A DNA stretch of 64,000 bases from Macrobrachium rosenbergii (GCF_040412425.1 NC_089755.1:49891298-49955297); one strand, 5' to 3'. Counted from the stretch's first letter, positions 33,151 through 45,930 are shown. A program made the numbers and translations. The notes: a model not told the origin generated them from the letters alone.

Positions 33151-36080
33151 TTTTGGGGCTTCTTCAGAAAAAAAATATGCTTCACCATTTGCTTAGTTTG
33201 CATCTCCTTGTACTGGAGTGACCACACATGCACACACACACACACGCACGCACATATCGGTGAGATTACTGAATCGTTAAGAGGAAAACAGAAGAATATC
33301 TCCGCCAGGTAAAGTGCTGCACACACTCGATCATAATGTGAAGGGTAGCTTCAATCGAACAGTAAATCAGTCGAACCAAGGACAAATTCCTGTTTTTTTT
33401 TTTTATTTTTAGAAACTCCTAGGAATCGTTCTCTGTTTGGGTACAGACAAACAAATATGGTTGCTGGACAAGTGAAGTGGTAAATAAACAAGCTGTCAAA
33501 CAAACCAAAAGACAGTGCAGTAAGTAAGCAAGCAAGCAGACAAACGCAAAGAGTGGCTGGTGGCTTCTCAAAGGATGCAGACAAATAACAAATGGCGTTT
33601 CATTTCTTGATGTGGTGGGAAAAAAAAGGCAATCGAAGTAACAATGGCTGGTTACCTTTCAAGAGATGTGACAAACAAACAAAATGCAAGAGAGCAACTT
33701 TGCACTTTTTACGTGTTGTGCTGGTGACCTGAATAAGAAAATTGAATAAACTGTGGAGAGATCGGCTTTAGGAAACAGCGAGTCTTCTTCTTCCTTTTTT
33801 TTTTTTACATTTTATTCGTCCGACTTTCAATTTTTTCATCTTTGTTTCATTTTCGATATCCAAGCTGCTTTGAAACCTAAACTTCAGAAAAATGAGGAAA
33901 TAAATTTTTACGTAATTCTGGTCAACACGGGCAGTTTGGAAATATGTTGAACGAACAGATTACGTTAAACCTGTGAGAAAATAATTGCAATTAACACAAA
34001 TAAAGCCTAAAAAATATCAATAATATATTAATAAACAAATATTTCTTCAACCTAAACTTATTATGCGATTAACGTATATTTATTTCAAGGTTCTCGAGTA
34101 TCAGAAAAAAATTACATTTCATCTAGTCTCGAAACTGCAACAGAGAACGGTGCAAGGGGAAACTATAACAAAGAAAAAAACAAAGATTAGGTTACTCTTG
34201 TCTTCATCTGAACAAGAACTGTTTATATATAAATTGTTCTTAGGATATATTGGCCTAGCGTTTGGTGTCTTTTCCAGTCAGACAAAAAGTTGACTTCAGT
34301 CCGGCGGGACTGCTCGCCTGCGTAAGTGACAGAGAACGTAGACATGCGTCTTTGTCCTTCCCTCGAACATATCTGCTCGTAAAGCAAAGGCTCTGTCACT
34401 TTCAGAGGGCTAAATCCGACACTTTCGTCTGTGCCCTTACAGGTCAATGATCTGTAAGGGCTTAAACCATGGTCCGCAGAGTAGAGTCTACTCTGCAGAC
34501 CTTGAGTTAGTACTCCAGCCTGGAATAAGGACGAGAAAAGGCTTCCTTCGGTTAAAATGGGCTCAGATTAAAGACGCGAGCTGGCGTGATGCTATTTTCT
34601 CATAATATGCTGAAAAAAGAACAAAGCAAACGTGTTTAAGTGCTTACTGCTACTCACGTGACAAAGATAGAACATGAGATCAGCGTAGCATACTGAAGGC
34701 CATGGGCTAATTGGATTTCGATGGATAAGGTGTTCTCATTTCTGCCGTTCCGTGATAATCATCGTAAACCTACTGTAACAGTTTGCAGTTTTTAATTATT
34801 TGACTTCTCGTTACTCTGTTACTAGTGCCAGGTTACTAAGTAGGCCTAAGGGTTGAGCCGATGGTTAACGTCCCTGCCTTGAATAAATCCCAGAGTTAGT
34901 GAAGAACTGCACGTTGTTTGATCAAGTTCAGGAAATAATGAGTTTTTATCAATGCATAAGTGCCCATACTGACAAACAACAAGACAGATTTACCAGCAAA
35001 TATGATTACTAAAAAAATACACCTGTATTCTTTATATCAAAACTTCGATTTTCATGGCGAGCGTGTAGCTATTAGTTTTTGGGTATTATCTGAAATCAGG
35101 CTACATACTAATGTACAAACATAAATGCAACATATAGTGATGAGTTAAAATAATCCCCTCAGTGCTCCAAACACCCACTTTTAACATGTTCCGGGTAAGT
35201 AAATGCTCTTATAAGTTGAAGTGCAGTTTTCATCCAGTTAATCCTTAGTGACAACCACCAAGGAAGTGCGGTTTTGTTTACTAAAAGCACGCGGCCAAGA
35301 GAAAGAAAGAAGAGGAGAAAAAATAAAAAAAAAGTGAAAAAGGATATAAAATGGAATACCAAAAAGTTGAGGAATTGTTTTGGCTCGCTCATCGTTTTTT
35401 TTTTTTTTCCAGAAGAACCAACTGGAGCATACATAAGCCTACCTGAGTATGGAAACCCCGCTGAAGCCTGTAAGTCAAGGAGAGTCAGGACTTTGTCAAC
35501 AAGGCAACTCCACGCTTTCTTCTTCTGCTTCGTCGACCAGGACGGTTAGCAGCAAGTCGCCTGAAACGGGGGATCAGTAAACGAGAGCGGACGGTAATCC
35601 CAAAGGGTAACCCTACAGTGAAACTTGATGGCTTCGATTAAGGTTCAGAGTTCTGATCTCTGGTGGACCTTGGTCTCGAGTTCTTCATATCTGGGTTCTG
35701 AAGACGTCGTTGGAGGGAGCCGTTTCAAAAGCAAGTTCAGACCATTACTACTGTCGCTTTTCATCCATCTGATTGTGTCGAAACTGTAACGATAACAACA
35801 ATAACTGTCATTCCTCACCTGTTTTTCATCCGTCCTGTTGTGGTAAAATATAAACATCGCAATTTTACACGGCGTGAGAAAGGTTTACCGCGGACAGGTC
35901 CGTCATAAAATGTGATTCCCATTCATAATTATCCTGTCAAGAGATATATTTTAAAGAAATCCGGAAAAACTCAAAGTTTTTTCGAAATACTGTAAAACTA
36001 CTAAAACTGTTGCTATTCAAACCGACGAGAGGAAACCAAACGAAAGCACAAATTTTGAAACAGTGATGAGGATTGTATGA
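33151..36080. other. unannotated DNA
   Basis: No gene recognised. Contains a perfect palindrome GCAGAGTAGA-G-TCTACTCTGC at 34476-34496 near the word CCATGG, and several A or T homopolymers. From 36.08 to 36.49 kb there is loose purine-rich repetition around AAGGCTAGAAAG-type words. Confidence 0.4.
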
Positions 36081-36718
36081 AGAAAGCCAGAAAAGATTGG
36101 AGATACAATCAAAGGCCAAACAGGGTGGAAAGAAAACAGAGGATAATGCAAGGCTAAAAGGATGATTAAAGATTAAAAATGCATCTTGGACTGGAGATCA
36201 GCATGAGATCAGAAATGAAATATCAGGGGTAGGAAGGGCAGAACACAACAGAAAGCCAATACAGACACGAGGAAGACAGGATAAGACTAGGAAAATGGAA
36301 GGTTAGAAAGATAATAGGAGATCTTTAAGACAGAACAATGAGGGAAAGACAAACCGAGGCGAAACCAGTATAAATCAGGAGAGAAATATATATGGTTAGT
36401 AATTTTGGAAAGCTATTATAAGACCAGAGAGTAAATATGAGGCTGAAACGGTATTATAAGGCTAGAAAGTCAGCATCAGAAAAAAAAAACGAAGGCACAA
36501 AGGCTCTCCTTGCGGTACCTCATCGCAGCCAATCATAAAATTGTTTTTCGTCCAAGAAACAAAGACTTCGCGGAACAAGAAGCAGAAAGGCAGGTGTGTT
36601 CGTCATTCCTATTTGGATCATCAAAGGATTCTGACACCAACCCATTTCACCATGAGAGCCTCATTCTCTTTATTGTTATTCGAAGGGCAAAACTTATTCT
36701 TAATTGTGTTTTTTGTTT

Positions 36719-36719
<1 letters not shown>

Positions 36720-36800
<81 letters not shown>
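36720..36800. repeat. (CT)n microsatellite
   Basis: About 40 CT units. Ser-Leu and Arg-Glu open frames here are artefacts. Confidence 0.98.
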
Positions 36801-36803
<3 letters not shown>

Positions 36804-37750
36804 CCCTGAGATGTGCGTCTCATTGCTGTTTCTTTTAATTTTCCAGTTTTTCTCTAACTTCTCTTTCCCCTTGTCTCTTTCCAAGGATGGTCCAAAACTA
36901 TTTTTGGAAGTTCTCAACCATTTCAAGAACTCCAGTTGATGCAATGGACACAGAACAGCTTGTGTTGAAAGAAAAGGTGATTTTTTTGTTAGATATCCCT
37001 AGACATTCAAAGACGGCTTCTTTTCAGTTGTAGATTTTAACGCTCACGGTATAAGTAGGCTTTGGTCATAAGGTAGATTAGGTTAGGTAAAGTTAAATTC
37101 TTGACAAAATTTGACTTCGGGGTAGAGCGTACTGTTGACACACCTTAGTAAAATCACGAGCGTTTCTGAAAGCTACACTGGATCAGAACTGTCTAGTGCA
37201 ACTGACGTTGATGCAAATTGAGGACAAAAAAAAAAAAAAGAAAAAAAAATTTGCCAGGATGAGAGGAAATAAAATCCTATACCAAGGGGAGGTCAGTAGT
37301 TTCAATTTCCGACGGGGCACTTGAGGAAGGCACACACACACACACACACACACGCGCACAAGGCATACAGGACGTCTGCAGAAGGATTAAAATCTGCTAA
37401 AATGATTACATAACATTTAATGTGATCAAGAAACGTCATAATGGGCAAAACCTACTTCTTTGTCAGACCTACATAGTCAATGGAAGCAGTGTACAGAACA
37501 ATTCCCCTGGTTATTATTGTCACAGAAATAGTGGACACAAATTCGTCCCTGGAATACTAAGCAAGGCATCATAACATTAGAAACTTGCTACGTGAATGAA
37601 TTAATATCTCAAGTTTTTACAATAGTTTAATTACTCTGCGGGTGTTTATGTCTCTAATTTAGCAGAATTTTTTACTGCAAGAGCCCGTGCTGGCATAAGG
37701 CCAGCCCAGTCTAACACAGCAACACCGGAGGCTGAAATCCATTGTTGCCA
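36801..37750. other. unannotated DNA
   Basis: No gene. Holds a (CA)n run at 37331-37352 and, at about 37682-37730, the word GCTGGCATAAGGCCAGCCCA. A related GCTGGCATAAGGCCCGC occurs near 43322, so a small dispersed repeat is possible. Confidence 0.4.
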
Positions 37751-37786
37751 CCCAGAAGCGCTAAAAGTGCCTACAGAATGTGAGAA

Positions 37787-37823
<37 letters not shown>

Positions 37824-37899
37824 AAAAGCGCTAAAAATGTCTGCAGAATGTGAGAAAATCTCTCTCCCTGTCTATCTCTCTCTCTCTCTCTCTCTCTCT
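37751..37899. repeat. 85-bp duplication with (CT)n tails
   Basis: Two copies of CCCA(G/A)AAGCGCTAAAA followed by CAGAATGTGAGAAAAT, each ending in a (CT)n run (37791-37819 and about 37875-37899). Confidence 0.9.
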
Positions 37900-38049
37900 T
37901 TCTCAGCATATGCAAATTGTAGTTCTCTTCTGAACAAACACGGAGATAGTTGCTCGTGCTTTGCCCAAATTGGCTCGTCCAGTTTCCTTTATTTTTTTTT
38001 TCTTTTGGACGAGATAACTACATATGAGATTCCCTTCTCGAATTAAATT

Positions 38050-38400
38050 GCCTCTTCGTGGAGGGAATGGCTCTGGAGGTGGGGGAAAGAAACTGTGAAA
38101 GAGGCAGAAATGGAGATGGAGTTTGAAGGATTAAGGGAGGAGGACGATGAGGGGAAAAATAGACCAAAGAAATAGAAATGAGGGGGTGTGGGAGTGATGG
38201 GTGGGTTCGGGGGATGGGGGAGAGTCGTTAGACTGTTAGAGGTTGAAAGGTTGCTGTGGGGAAATGAGGAAGAGGAGGTAGGCGGTAGTTCGAGATGAGA
38301 GCCTGAGGAAGAAGGAGGAGGAATGAAAAGTATGTGAAAAAGGCAGGAAAGTAGAGTGAAGAACGGAGGAATGATGATGAACACTCTAGAACCATAATCC
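38050..38400. other. purine-rich tract with G4 motif
   Basis: About 350 bases that are almost all A and G on the plus strand. At 38182-38220 there are six runs of three or more G separated by 1-6 bases, which meets the usual G-quadruplex pattern. The reverse strand reads as Ser/Pro-rich only because of composition. Confidence 0.7.
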
Positions 38401-39289
38401 TCCATCACGGCTCATGCAGCAGAGAAGACGAGTGATCATTCACTTTATTTTTAGCTCGCCTGATACCGGGTGTAAGAATGTACAGTAAGTTGCCGGTACA
38501 GCTTTTTTTTAATTCTTTTTCAGGGGCTCGGTTAAAGGAGGCTGTCGCTTCTATCTCTGCTATTTTGTTACATACCTTACAGGTACATCTAGGATTGAAT
38601 CGGATGGACTGAGTTCGCCTTCATCGCTTGGCCAGATCATCTACTTCTCCTCCGCTAGATGGCATCCGTGTTTCATCTGTGCAGATCTCCTCTGCTGCCA
38701 CAATTTTAGCCATAACGATGTCTTCACAACACCACCCAGGACATTATTTCGCAAATTCATTCAGCAGAAAACAGAAAAAAACATTATCGAGTTATGCTTG
38801 TTGGTTGCTATTACTTTCTCTATGGCAAAAAGCTTTGGATTTCCATCCCTGTTCACGTTTTCCCTTCCTCGCTCTAGCCTAACCAGGCCTTATCCAGAGA
38901 AAATTCATATTACTTTGAGAATGAGGCGATTACAGGAGTTTCGTTTTCAAACAGACCAAAATAGGATGATGAAGATTGCAGGCCATTTCTCTGAATGTGA
39001 TTTTTGAAGATTTTATTCATTTTATTCATGTTTTTAATGTATAGTTACGTTGACGTGATTGTGGATTTCTTCACCATTTTTATAAATCACCGTATTGCCT
39101 ACAAATTTCATATAATGGATTATTTCACATTTCCACATTAACTTGAAAATGTTACAGAAAGATTATGATCCACATGAAATTGTTCATTTATATCTTTTTT
39201 TTGGGGTGGTCTGCAGCATGAGTTTCCGCCGGTCACTTTACCCTCAGTGATGTCGGTTGTGGATATTTACCGTCAGTAAAAAAAAAAAA
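38401..39289. other. unannotated DNA
   Basis: Short open frames at 38.63-39.00 kb show no domain. No repeat recognised. Confidence 0.4.
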
Positions 39290-39645
39290 AGTAAAAAATG
39301 TACAGCGTATAATGTTGTATGAAACTTTCAGCCACGGCCCATGAAACTTTTAACCGTGGCCCATGATACTTTCAGCCATGGTCCGGTGGTGGCCTGCATT
39401 GTGGGTGCCTATAGCGGTGCCAGAAGTATGATTATGGCTAACTTTAACATTACATAAATTAAAAACTACTGAGGCTAGAGGGCTGCTCTTTGGTATGTTT
39501 GGTGATTGGAGGGTGGATGAGCAATACCAATTTGCAGCCCTCTAGCCTCGGTAGTTTTTAAGATCTGAGGGCGGACAGAAAAAGTGCGGACGGACAGACA
39601 AAGCCATCTCAATAGTTTTCTTTTACAGAAAACTAATAAAAAGGA
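39290..39645 (+). repeat. hairpin-rich interspersed repeat, copy 1
   Basis: Member of a family also at 44.0, 46.3, 50.7 and 61.2 kb. Order of landmarks: TACAGCGTATAATG, CCACGGCCCATGAAAC (tandemly varied here), GGTGGTGGCCTG, GATTATGGCTAACTTTAAC, AACTACTGAGGCTAGAGGGC and its inverted partner GCCCTCTAGCCTCGGTAGTT, GGGCGGACAGAAAAAGTGCG, and a terminal hairpin AGTTTTC-TTTTACA-GAAAACT. This copy lacks the first hairpin (GAAGTTTCTTCGG). Confidence 0.92.
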
Positions 39646-40126
39646 AAAAAAGAGCCATCTGCAGCACTGAAAGTTTCTGCTATGTTACTCTCTTTCCAGT
39701 ATATTGAATGTTCTTCAGAGAGAAAAGCTTTAGAATAAGCCTAATCCTTCGGGCCAGCCCTAGGAGAGCTGTTAATCAGCTCACTGGTCTGGTTAAACTA
39801 AGGTATACTTTTTCAAGGGTAACCCATTGCCTTTGGTTAACTCTAGACGCTAGTGTTTATAGAAGAAACTACCCAATGGTTACCAGCTATTCTGAATAAT
39901 CTTAGAATGCTGATATTTCCGGACGAAGACTCTTCAGTGGTTGCTAATTTCCAGAAACTCTCATCATCATCATGGAAATATTCTCCGATCCGTTATGTTA
40001 CTTTGGTATAATTCAAATACTTGCGTTTTGGAAGACACTCTCAGAGGCCTCGGTGATTGGATTATTCCGCCATCTTTGATATTCTGTTGGATAAATTGCA
40101 TTCACGTTAGGCCGAAAGCTTACCGG

Positions 40127-40129
<3 letters not shown>
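39646..40129. other. degenerate repeat-like DNA
   Basis: Loose repetition around GGTTA/TAACC words between 39.77 and 39.95 kb (for example CTGGTCTGGTTAA, CCAATGGTTACCAGC). No gene recognised. Confidence 0.35.
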
Positions 40130-40192
<63 letters not shown>

Positions 40193-40284
40193 GACGATGA
40201 TGAAAAATAGCATTCCTAACATAGGAACTTGCTAAAATTTATCACCATAGTTACCGGAGACGAAGTAGTTCTAAACATTAAATT

Positions 40285-40338
<54 letters not shown>
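40130..40338. repeat. two (GA)n microsatellites
   Basis: (GA)n at 40130-40188 and 40288-40338, separated by about 100 bases of unrelated DNA. Confidence 0.97.
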
Positions 40339-40342
<4 letters not shown>

Positions 40343-40409
40343 AAAATTAGTCGTTCATACGACGGCTTTTGTACAGAACGTTGTAGCTATAAGGAAATCT
40401 TTTAATAAA

Positions 40410-40685
40410 ATATTTTCGTGCTGACATCTTATCACTGTAAGGCATTATCCCCAGATGCCCTTATCTCCACAATGCTCCACCTTGACAAGATCTCAATTCG
40501 ATAAAGCTTTATCTCGATAATGCCTTATCTAGATAAGACTATACGTGCATGAGATCATATTTCAGTGAGTCTTCATCTTGATGGAATCCTTATTTTGTAA
40601 TACCATAACTTGAATAAAACCTTATCTTTGTAAAGACCTTACCTCGGAGAGACTTTGCCTCCGTAAGGCACTAACTCGATAAGTA
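40410..40685. repeat. degenerate minisatellite, CTTATCT units
   Basis: Diverged units of about 18-20 bases built on CCTTATCT(C/A)GATAA and its near-palindromic form, for example AGCTTTATCTCGATAATG and GCCTTATCTAGATAAG. Confidence 0.65.
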
Positions 40686-40689
40686 GGCT

Positions 40690-41750
40690 ATCCTGGATCC
40701 GACACGAGATCCTCAACCAGGACACTGACCTCCACATAAGATCCTCAAGAAGGATCCTGGATCCGACTCGAGAGCCTCAACCAGGACACTGACCTCCACA
40801 TAAAATCCTCAAGAAGGATCCTGGATCTGACTCAAGATCCTCAAGCAGGACACTGACCTCCACATAAGATCCTCAAACAGGATCCTGGATCCGACACGAG
40901 ATCCTCAACCAGGACACTGACCTCCACATAAGATCCTCAAACAGGATCCTGGATCCGACACAAGATCCTCAACCAGGACACTGACCTCCACATAAGATCC
41001 TAAAAGAGGATCCTGGATCCGACACGGGATCCTCAAGCAGGACCCTAGACAACATAGGATCCTCAAACAGGATCCTGGATCCGACATGAGGTACTCAAGC
41101 AGAACCCTTGACACTTCAGAAGACCCTCTAGAAGGACCCAGGATCCGACAAGAGATCCTGAAGCGGGATCCTAGACCCGCCATGAGACCCCAAGAAGGAT
41201 CCAGACCCCAATTTGAGATCTTCAATAGGTAACCTGAATCCCACATAGGATCCTCAAGCTGGAGCCTAGACCCGATTAGAGACTTTGAATTAGCGTGTTG
41301 GACCTGACTTGATGTCCTCAAAAGAGACCTGACCTTGATTAGAGATCTTCAATAAATACCCTGGATCCCACGTAATATCCTCAAGCAGGACCCGGATCCG
41401 ACATGAGATCCTCAAGCAGGCCTCTGGACCTGACTAGAGATTTTCAGTAAGTATCCTGGACCTGACATAACGTCCTCAAGATGGACCTTGGACCCAACAA
41501 GAGATCCTCAAGAAGAAACCTGGCTCCGATTAGATAGCCTCACTTCCTCATCAAGTACCCTGGACTCCACAGAAGAATCCTCAAGAGGGACCCTGGCTCC
41601 GACAAGATATCCTTAAAAAGAAGCACAAAAGATCCTTATAAAGGAACCTGGGCCCGATTAGATATCCTCAGTAAGTATCCATGGACCAAAACGTAAGCTC
41701 CTCAGGGAGGTCCAGGGATCCAGGTTGAGATCCTCAGCGTGAACTCAACT
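40690..41750. repeat. degenerate minisatellite, GATCCTCAA units
   Basis: About 1.06 kb of repeats on a basic 30-34-base unit containing GATCCTCAAGCAGGA and CCTGGATCCGACA. In the first 350 bases a dimer of about 65 bases with CACTGACCTCCACATAAG is well conserved; later units decay progressively. The minus strand stays open for 138 codons across the well-conserved part, which reads as a repetitive peptide without a known domain. Related units recur at 52497-52556. Confidence 0.92.
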
Positions 41751-41844
41751 CAGACTGGGATCAGAGCAAGGAAAACGACCCGAATGTCGTCCACAGATGA
41801 GCGGGTTTATCGAACATCCCTCGCACTCGTAGTGTCGTTAACAA

Positions 41845-41849
<5 letters not shown>

Positions 41850-41889
<40 letters not shown>
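41850..41889. repeat. (GA)n microsatellite
   Basis: About 20 GA units. The flanking 41.89-42.64 kb holds open frames on the plus strand (42210-42608) without recognisable domains. Confidence 0.96.
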
Positions 41890-41890
<1 letters not shown>

Positions 41891-42640
41891 AACAGTAAAT
41901 TAGGGTCTATCTTTAGTCTTATTTCTAGACCCTGCTCGCGCCTTGCTCGACCGCCGCCAATTCGGCACCGACGGTAAATCATTTTGCGAATCGATTGGAA
42001 AAGTTAGGAACCTTATCAAGAGTTTTTATTTTTTTTCGGAGGGAAGTTTTATATTAGTCGCTCGGCCACTGTGCTGTTAACTTTCCCGGTGAAATAATGC
42101 GTGTAAACGTGACGGCAAATTCATTTGAAGAATTTCGATTCTGGTCTCGCGTGATTAGCTCAGCTTTTCCAGGAGAAACTTTCTCTGAGTTGTACTGCAG
42201 TGTTTAACCTTGTCCATCTACGGAGAAATTAGAAGGTTCATATATAAGAAAAGACATCGAAGTAAAGTGCCTCTTGTAAAAAAAATGTTTATGGAGTTCT
42301 TAAGATGCTTATCCTGTATTTTGAAACATTACGTTCAAATAATAGTGATGAAATCATTCATGGCGAAGACACCAGAGAATTTAACGGCAATATTAAAGAG
42401 GGTCTGTCCAGACGGCACGTCCCTATTCTTCGGATGTTACGTACCGTCCAGAAGCTCGAACTACTGTACGTTCATTCTGCATATTCACATGGGGGCTGAC
42501 CCCGGGCTGAATAACGGCAGGTGTGAACGCGGAATTTATAACCAAAAGATTAACGTTGTTATAAGGCACAAAAGACAATTTTCTGGAAATGTAATCATGG
42601 AAATATAATTATGGAAAATAAAAATTGGATATATCAACCA

Positions 42641-42699
<59 letters not shown>

Positions 42700-42795
42700 T
42701 ATTGCTATTGATATATGTATAGAATAACTTCGTCTCCAGTAACTTATGTATTTATGCATATAAACACAGGTCTGTCTATATATGAGCTGTACCGA

Positions 42796-42858
<63 letters not shown>
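42641..42858. repeat. two (CT)n microsatellites
   Basis: (CT)n at 42641-42697 and 42800-42858. Between them is AT-rich spacer. Confidence 0.97.
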
Positions 42859-42860
<2 letters not shown>

Positions 42861-43542
42861 GTAAAATTTGCTGATCAGGTTTTCTATGAGAGATAAAGAT
42901 ACTGAGAGTCTATTCTTGGCCTAAAAGCTGTCTTCACGTTCTTGAGACTTTTCCTCCTTAATTCCTGTGCAATATATATATCCTTCGCGAAAAGGATAAG
43001 TCTTGACTTTGCCCGAGCGATGCAGAGGGACTCTGATCAGTGGGTGCTTTTGGACGCACACCATCACCAGACATACTAGAAGGAACCATACTTTCATGCT
43101 GAAAGTAGCACTCAATTTTAGATCAGTGTTACACACTTTAAGGAACATCATGGCTGCCCAGAAGTGCTGGATGGGGTGTCGTAGCTTTAGTCAAATGTCT
43201 GAAAGATATTCGGTTGAAATATCGTCTTCGTTGGTCTGAGTGCAGAGGTCCTCACCTGGGTTCTTATTCTTTTGAACCCCTTTTCACGCTTAATGGCAGC
43301 CTCTGGACAAGGTGTCCTCGCTGGCATAAGGCCCGCTGAATCTACAACAGCCACCCAGTCGAAATATTCGTTAGCATATGAAGTTCCACTGCTGTTTACG
43401 GGGTAACAGAACCTACCATCTGAACATCAATATCATAAGGGTATCTTAGTGATTTACTTTTATGGACAGACTGTTTATATTTGTAAATGAATACACGACA
43501 AAGAACAATACTAACATTAAAAAATATCCATATGTACTGTAC
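42859..43542. other. unannotated DNA
   Basis: No gene recognised. Small open frames on both strands at 42.92-43.24 kb overlap each other and show no domain. Confidence 0.4.
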
Positions 43543-43624
43543 ATATGTTTAAAGATAAATCTGTACAGAAAGCTTTCGAACAGATTCCCGAAAGCTTTCT
43601 GTATAATTTTATCTTTAAATATAT
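43543..43624. repeat. palindrome with 36-bp arms
   Basis: The left arm (43543-43578) and right arm (43589-43624) are inverted copies with a few mismatches, sharing CAGAAAGCTTTCG / CGAAAGCTTTCTG, around a 10-base loop. CATA/TACA-rich DNA extends the symmetry on both sides. No target duplication was seen. 43.63-44.03 kb has a G-rich run at 43854-43875 and no gene. Confidence 0.88.
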
Positions 43625-44029
43625 GTACATATACATATACATAACTAGCATATACATATACATACCATATACATACTAGCAGTATGCAAACTATTTTGTT
43701 TGCAATTGCACGGTCGCGAACACAGCACGAACGACGGTAATCGATCTCAAAATGATGAAGACTAGGCAATAATAGGAAGCGTCCATCATTCGCAAGGACT
43801 GGGCGACTTATTCCTGTCAGTAGTCAAGCAGCCATAATTTCAGTGGAGGAAGGCGGGGGGTTGGGGGGGGAGGGGAGCCATGCACACTTGCATTCTGCAG
43901 GCAATTAAGTCCTCGTCGTTGCAGGTTCTTTCATTTTGTGGATTTGTCGCTATTATCTCTGTCAACGAAATTGGAAGGAGCTTAGGTATTGGACAATTTT
44001 TGTCTGAATCGATTTTTTGTTTTTTGTTT

Positions 44030-44531
44030 TTGTTTTCTGTAAAAGAAAACCATTGAGATGGCTATTTGTCTGTCCGTCCGCACGTTTTCTGTCCGCCCTC
44101 AGATCTCAAAAACTATTGAGGCTAGAGGGCTGCAAATTGGTATGTTGATCATCCACCTCCAAGCATCAAACTGACCAAATTGCATCCCTTTAGCCTCAGT
44201 AGTCTTTATTTTATTTAAGTTTAAAGTTATCCATGATCGTGCGTCTGGTAACGCTATAGGTACCAACAACACAGGCCACCACCGGGCCGTGGCTGAAAGT
44301 TTCATGGGCTGCGTCTGAGAGTTTACAGCATTATACGCTGTACAGAAAACACTACTGAGACCAGAGGGCTGCAATTTAGTATGTTTGATGACTGGAGGGT
44401 GGATGATCAACACACCAATTTGCAGCCATCTAGCCTCAGTAATTTTTTAGGATCTGAGGGCGGACAGAAAAAGTGCGGACGGACAGACAAATAGCCACCT
44501 CAATAGTTTTCTCTTACGGAAAACTAAAAAA
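44030..44531. repeat. two head-to-head copies of hairpin-rich repeat
   Basis: 44030-44348 is a minus-strand copy of the family (starting with the terminal hairpin and GTCTGTCCGTCCGCAC, ending at GCATTATACGCTGTACAG). It is followed directly by a plus-strand 3' part (44349-44531) that starts at ACTACTGAGACCAGAGGGC and ends in the terminal hairpin. The outer 180 bases on each side are therefore inverted repeats of each other. Confidence 0.9.
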
Positions 44532-44534
44532 GAC

Positions 44535-45579
44535 GGTAGAAATTATCTTATAAATCAACTTAACAAACATGAACAGTTATATAGGTACAGAAGCGGTCTA
44601 GCCGTGATTCAGTGGTAATCCAATAATGCTTCCTAGTTTCTCAATAAAAAACTAAACAAACGAAGCTTCGGACGTGTCGGAGGAACCGAACTTTCCGATT
44701 CGAGTCTGATTTAATCTGCGTTGCTTTGACGGTGAAAGGAAATCTCGGAAGCGCTTGAACTCACGGTGTGGCCACGGTTGGCTCTTTACTTCTTCTTCTT
44801 CTTCTTCTTCTTCTTGCGTTTTGTTCTTTACGACTCTTCCTTACTAGGGCATCAGGTTGCCAGCTCGTGGGGCTTCGCAAAAAATAAGTAAATAAATAAA
44901 TAAGAATAAAAAAAAGACACATGCATGTCTGGTTGTACACGTGTCTTGAGGCTAAGGCTGAAACGCGGTTAGTTGTGACAATCCACTTATGGGTCTAGAT
45001 AATCCGAGAGCAAACTAGCCTGGCAAATAAACAAACACGCGCTCTCTCTGACAAACAAACAAACAAACAAACAAGCAAGCACACAAGGGAAGAGAAAAGA
45101 AAAACATAAACATACTCGATCTATAAGTTTTCTAGAAAATTGATCGTCCAGAAAAGAAGTGGCTGAAGGAGGCTCGTTAACGGCACTGACCCCGACTATA
45201 GACTAAGCTTAGAAGAAGAAGAAGAAGAAGAGGAAGAAAAGGAAACTACAACTGAATAGAGGGTCGACATTATACCAAGCCAGTCACTTCCCAGAACTTG
45301 TTGCTGGATAGAATCTTCAGCTGATTTAGTCTCTGGAAACACATTTTATAAGTCAGTGAATCATTCAACCGCGTTAGTTACGTAGTCTCCAGAGAAGCCG
45401 GCTTTTGACAGGCGCACTTCACCGAAGTCACTGACGTGACTGGAGATTGTCGGAGCCTCATTTACGTAAATACCGAACAGCTCTCTGAAGGTTGAAGGTT
45501 AATTATCCACCTTTCGAGCTGGCGTGAAATATCCCGCCGAATATCCCTCTGTTTCCATGAGAAGCCATGGAATATTTCG
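44535..45579. other. unannotated DNA
   Basis: No gene recognised. Contains (CTT)n at about 44789-44815 and its complement type (GAA)n at about 45211-45235, plus (CAAA)n-like DNA near 45.05 kb. Confidence 0.4.
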
Positions 45580-45930
45580 TAACGAGCTGCTGTCTCCCCT
45601 ACCCTCCCGATCCCCTACCTATTCCGCCCCCGCTCGTGGCGGACAAACAGGTTTGCAAGAGGAGGGTGGATGTCTCCCATGCCCTCCCGATCCTCTACCT
45701 ACCCCGCCCCCGCCAGGGACACACAAACAGGTTTGCAGGAGGAGGGTGTATGTCTCCCATACCCTCCCGTTCCCCTAGCCTACCTATCCCGTGCCCACCT
45801 GGGGTGGACAAACCGGTTTGCAGGGGGTGGGTGGCTGTGCCATGCCTCCCCTTCTGTCACCCGGGGGAGGACAAACAATATCCACTCGGATTTTATTATT
45901 ATAGATAAATAGATAGATAGATAGACAAAT
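45580..45930. repeat. degenerate minisatellite, about 82-bp unit
   Basis: Four GC-rich units carrying CCCTCCCGATCCCCTACC and GGACAAACAGGTTTGCA. The last diverges into GGACAAACAATATCCACTCG followed by TTTTATTATTATAGATA and a (GATA)n run. Such an end could be the 3' tail of a non-LTR element, but no coding part is present. Confidence 0.85.

Noticed and set aside
34843..34930. tRNA-like GAGCCGATGGTTAACGTC motif
   Set aside because: Resembles an A box but no B box or cloverleaf follows at a suitable distance.
42210..42608. 132-codon plus-strand open frame
   Set aside because: A second frame is also open over part of it, and neither resembles a known family.
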